Below, piece after piece: positions 62,425 to 64,000 of a stretch of 64,000 nucleotides of DNA (positions are counted from its first letter, which is position 1; the number at the start of each line of letters is the position of its first letter). The position numbers were made by a program, and so were the translations under genes. Under the pieces are notes generated by a model. It was not told where the DNA came from and made no database searches. It was given only the letters and a program-made list of their open reading frames with translations. The stretch spans positions 19,606 to 83,605 of the forward strand of contig CANKBS010000017.1 of the NCBI GenBank assembly GCA_947480015.1, given 5' to 3'. The stretch is from Sphingobacteriaceae bacterium (GTDB lineage: Bacteria > Bacteroidota > Bacteroidia > B-17B0 > Aurantibacillaceae).

Positions 62425-63819
62425 ATGAAATTTAATCCAAACGATACCATCGTAGCCCTCGCTACGGCACACGGCTCCGCAGCCATTGCCATTATACGCC
62501 TTAGCGGACCCACGGCCATTGCCACCGTTGACGGGTTTTTTCATAACCGATCCCTAAAAAAAACATCACTCCTTAACAAAGCTTCTCACAGCGCTAACTT
62601 TGGCTTGCTCATTCACCAAGGTATCCTACTCGACGAAGTACTGGTCACCATTTTTAAAGGATCGAATTCGTATACCGGTCAAGAAAGTGCCGAAGTAGCC
62701 TGCCACGGTTCACCCTTCATACAACAACAATTACTCCAACTTTTTTTAAACGCCGGAGCCCGCATGGCACAGCCCGGCGAGTTTACCCTCCGTGCTTTTT
62801 TAAACGGTAAATTAGATTTAAGTCAGGCCGAAGCCGTGGCCGATCTCATTGCCAGCAACTCCGCCGTATCGCATCAAGTAGCCATGCAACAAATGCGTGG
62901 CGGTTTTAGTTCTAAAATAAAAGTGCTGCGCGATAACCTCATTAATTTTGCTTCCCTGCTCGAACTCGAACTCGATTTTAGTGAAGAGGATGTGGAATTT
63001 GCCAACCGTGCCGATCTCACTCATTTAATCAGCTCCATACAAAAGGTCATTCATACTTTAATAAATAGCTTCGATTTGGGCAATGTGATTAAAAACGGTA
63101 TTCCCGTTGCCATTGTAGGCAAACCCAATGCCGGTAAATCAACCTTACTCAATGCCTTATTAAACGACGACCGGGCCATTGTTAGCGAAATACCGGGCAC
63201 CACCCGCGATACCATCGAAGATGAAATAAGCATTGAAGGGGTTTTGTTTCGTTTTATTGATACCGCCGGCTTACGTGCCAGTAGCGATGTGATTGAACAA
63301 ATAGGGGTAGAACGGGCTTATGAAGTCATTCGCAAATCGGCCATTATTATTTATTTATTTGATGCCCACGATTTAAGCTCAGGCGACCTCAAACTCGAAC
63401 TGACTCAACTCAACGAGCACCTGGGCAGCTCGCAACTTATTTTGGTAGCCAATAAAATAGATACCGAAGAACTCACTTACCTGCAAGACGAGTTTAATGA
63501 ATTTCCCGAACTGCTTTATATCTCAGCCAAAGAAAAACGCAACCTTCATCACGTAACAAACAAACTCATTAGCATTTTCGACGGCCGCTCCTTAGATACC
63601 AGCGATACCATTGTTACCAATGCCCGCCACGTGAGCTCTTTGCGCAATGCCGCCACAGCCTTACAAAATGTGCACGAAGGTTTAATCAATAACATTGCCA
63701 GCGATTTTTTAGCCTTAGACATTCGTTATGCCCTCGAAGAACTCGGACACATTACCGGAGAAGTAAACAACGAAGACCTCCTCGAAAATATTTTTATGAA
63801 GTTTTGTATCGGGAAATAA
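62425..63819 (+). CDS. mnmE: tRNA uridine-5-carboxymethylaminomethyl(34) synthesis GTPase
   Basis: A 464-residue GTPase that with MnmG modifies the wobble uridine of several tRNAs. The N-terminal folate-binding domain (IVALATAHGSAAIAIIRLSG, MAQPGEFTLRAFLNGKLDL) is followed by helices and an inserted G domain (about 220-375): GKPNAGKSTLLNALL, TTRDT, DTAGLR and NKID. The C-terminal motif CIGK that carries the functional Cys is intact. The region after its stop (63820-63900) has no gene. Confidence 0.97.
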   Translation: MKFNPNDTIVALATAHGSAAIAIIRLSGPTAIATVDGFFHNRSLKKTSLLNKASHSANFGLLIHQGILLDEVLVTIFKGSNSYTGQESAEVACHGSPFIQQQLLQLFLNAGARMAQPGEFTLRAFLNGKLDLSQAEAVADLIASNSAVSHQVAMQQMRGGFSSKIKVLRDNLINFASLLELELDFSEEDVEFANRADLTHLISSIQKVIHTLINSFDLGNVIKNGIPVAIVGKPNAGKSTLLNALLNDDRAIVSEIPGTTRDTIEDEISIEGVLFRFIDTAGLRASSDVIEQIGVERAYEVIRKSAIIIYLFDAHDLSSGDLKLELTQLNEHLGSSQLILVANKIDTEELTYLQDEFNEFPELLYISAKEKRNLHHVTNKLISIFDGRSLDTSDTIVTNARHVSSLRNAATALQNVHEGLINNIASDFLALDIRYALEELGHITGEVNNEDLLENIFMKFCIGK

Positions 63820-63932
63820 TCCTATCAATTTAGCCCAAAAAACCGCAATTTAAATCAATCAATTTTCAGTACAATTAACTGCATTTCAACACGTTAAAGC
63901 GATGTTCTGTTAGGAACTATATTGTGTGCTTT

Positions 63933-64000
63933 CCGAAATTTCGGGTCACTTTTGTCCCAGTTTTGTCCCAATTTGATCGACTGGGACAAAATTGGGACAA
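63933..64000. repeat. Inverted-repeat cluster at the right edge
   Basis: CCGAAATTTCGG (63933-63944) is a perfect palindrome. It is followed by two direct copies of TTTGTCCCA (63951-63959 and 63962-63970) and then by two copies of the inverse, TGGGACAA (63982-63989 and 63993-64000). Together they form a large interrupted palindrome centred near 63976. A short minus-strand open frame enters from the right edge, but I cannot identify a gene. Confidence 0.7.

Noticed and set aside
1..64000. tRNA and rRNA genes
   Set aside because: I looked through the intergenic stretches for cloverleaf arms ending in CCA-like acceptors and for conserved rRNA sequence and saw none; a tRNA scan would be needed to exclude them formally.

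Overview
The window is a contiguous piece of a Bacteroidota chromosome. The evidence is the T9SS type-B (gliding-motility-associated) C-terminal domain on a 1700-residue adhesin, the long Bacteroidota/Chlamydia-type IspG, DUF2147, DUF4293 and WbqC family genes, promoter boxes of the TAnnTTTG type, AT-rich composition, and an almost complete lack of Shine-Dalgarno sequences. I cannot name a genus. Gene density is high, no rRNA or tRNA gene was found, and no intact mobile element is visible.

Layout. 1-6.1 kb: the end of a probable beta-hexosaminidase, a small nucleotidyltransferase pair, ispG, an ORF6N-domain gene, fumC and a secreted glucosaminidase. 6.1-13.7 kb: a prolyl oligopeptidase and the giant repeat-rich adhesin. 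13.7-24.3 kb: envelope genes, namely a GH3/serine-hydrolase fusion, a GT4 glycosyltransferase, an O-antigen-ligase-like protein, an M23 peptidase, WbqC, and two adjacent signal peptidase I homologues of which one lacks both catalytic residues. 24.3-31.8 kb: thrS and infC (infC with an ATC start), a tail-specific protease, a nucleoid-associated protein and a small membrane protein, with two repeat-rich intergenic stretches.

31.8-39.7 kb is an aromatic amino acid catabolic block, all on the plus strand: paaABCD (ring epoxidation of phenylacetyl-CoA), hmgA and hpd (tyrosine via homogentisate), and haaO, kmo and tdo (tryptophan via kynurenine). Several partner enzymes (PaaE, kynureninase, formamidase, fumarylacetoacetase) are not in the window. 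It ends against a convergent PIN-domain toxin-antitoxin pair with a well-formed promoter and two operator palindromes.

40.4-52 kb: purK, a PH-domain protein, a PadR regulator directly joined to a membrane protein with two GldL-like FK(F/L)MHWP helices, a PDZ-containing M28 peptidase, small secreted or membrane proteins, an MFS transporter, two neighbouring proteins that share one small domain, and miaA. 52.1-56.6 kb: an SGNH-SGNH-MBOAT trio, probably for O-acetylating an extracellular glycan. 56.7-61.7 kb: an ABCG-type transporter with a TerB-like N-terminus, downstream of three small exported proteins. The window closes with three tandem 139-bp repeats, mnmE, and an inverted-repeat cluster at the right edge.

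Most genes are ordinary for the phylum. The parts that deserve attention are the catalytically substituted LepB paralogue, the PadR/GldL-like pair, the 139-bp repeats, the structured intergenic region at 27.7-28 kb, and the ABCG cluster. I did not find a clear new multi-gene defence or mobile system.
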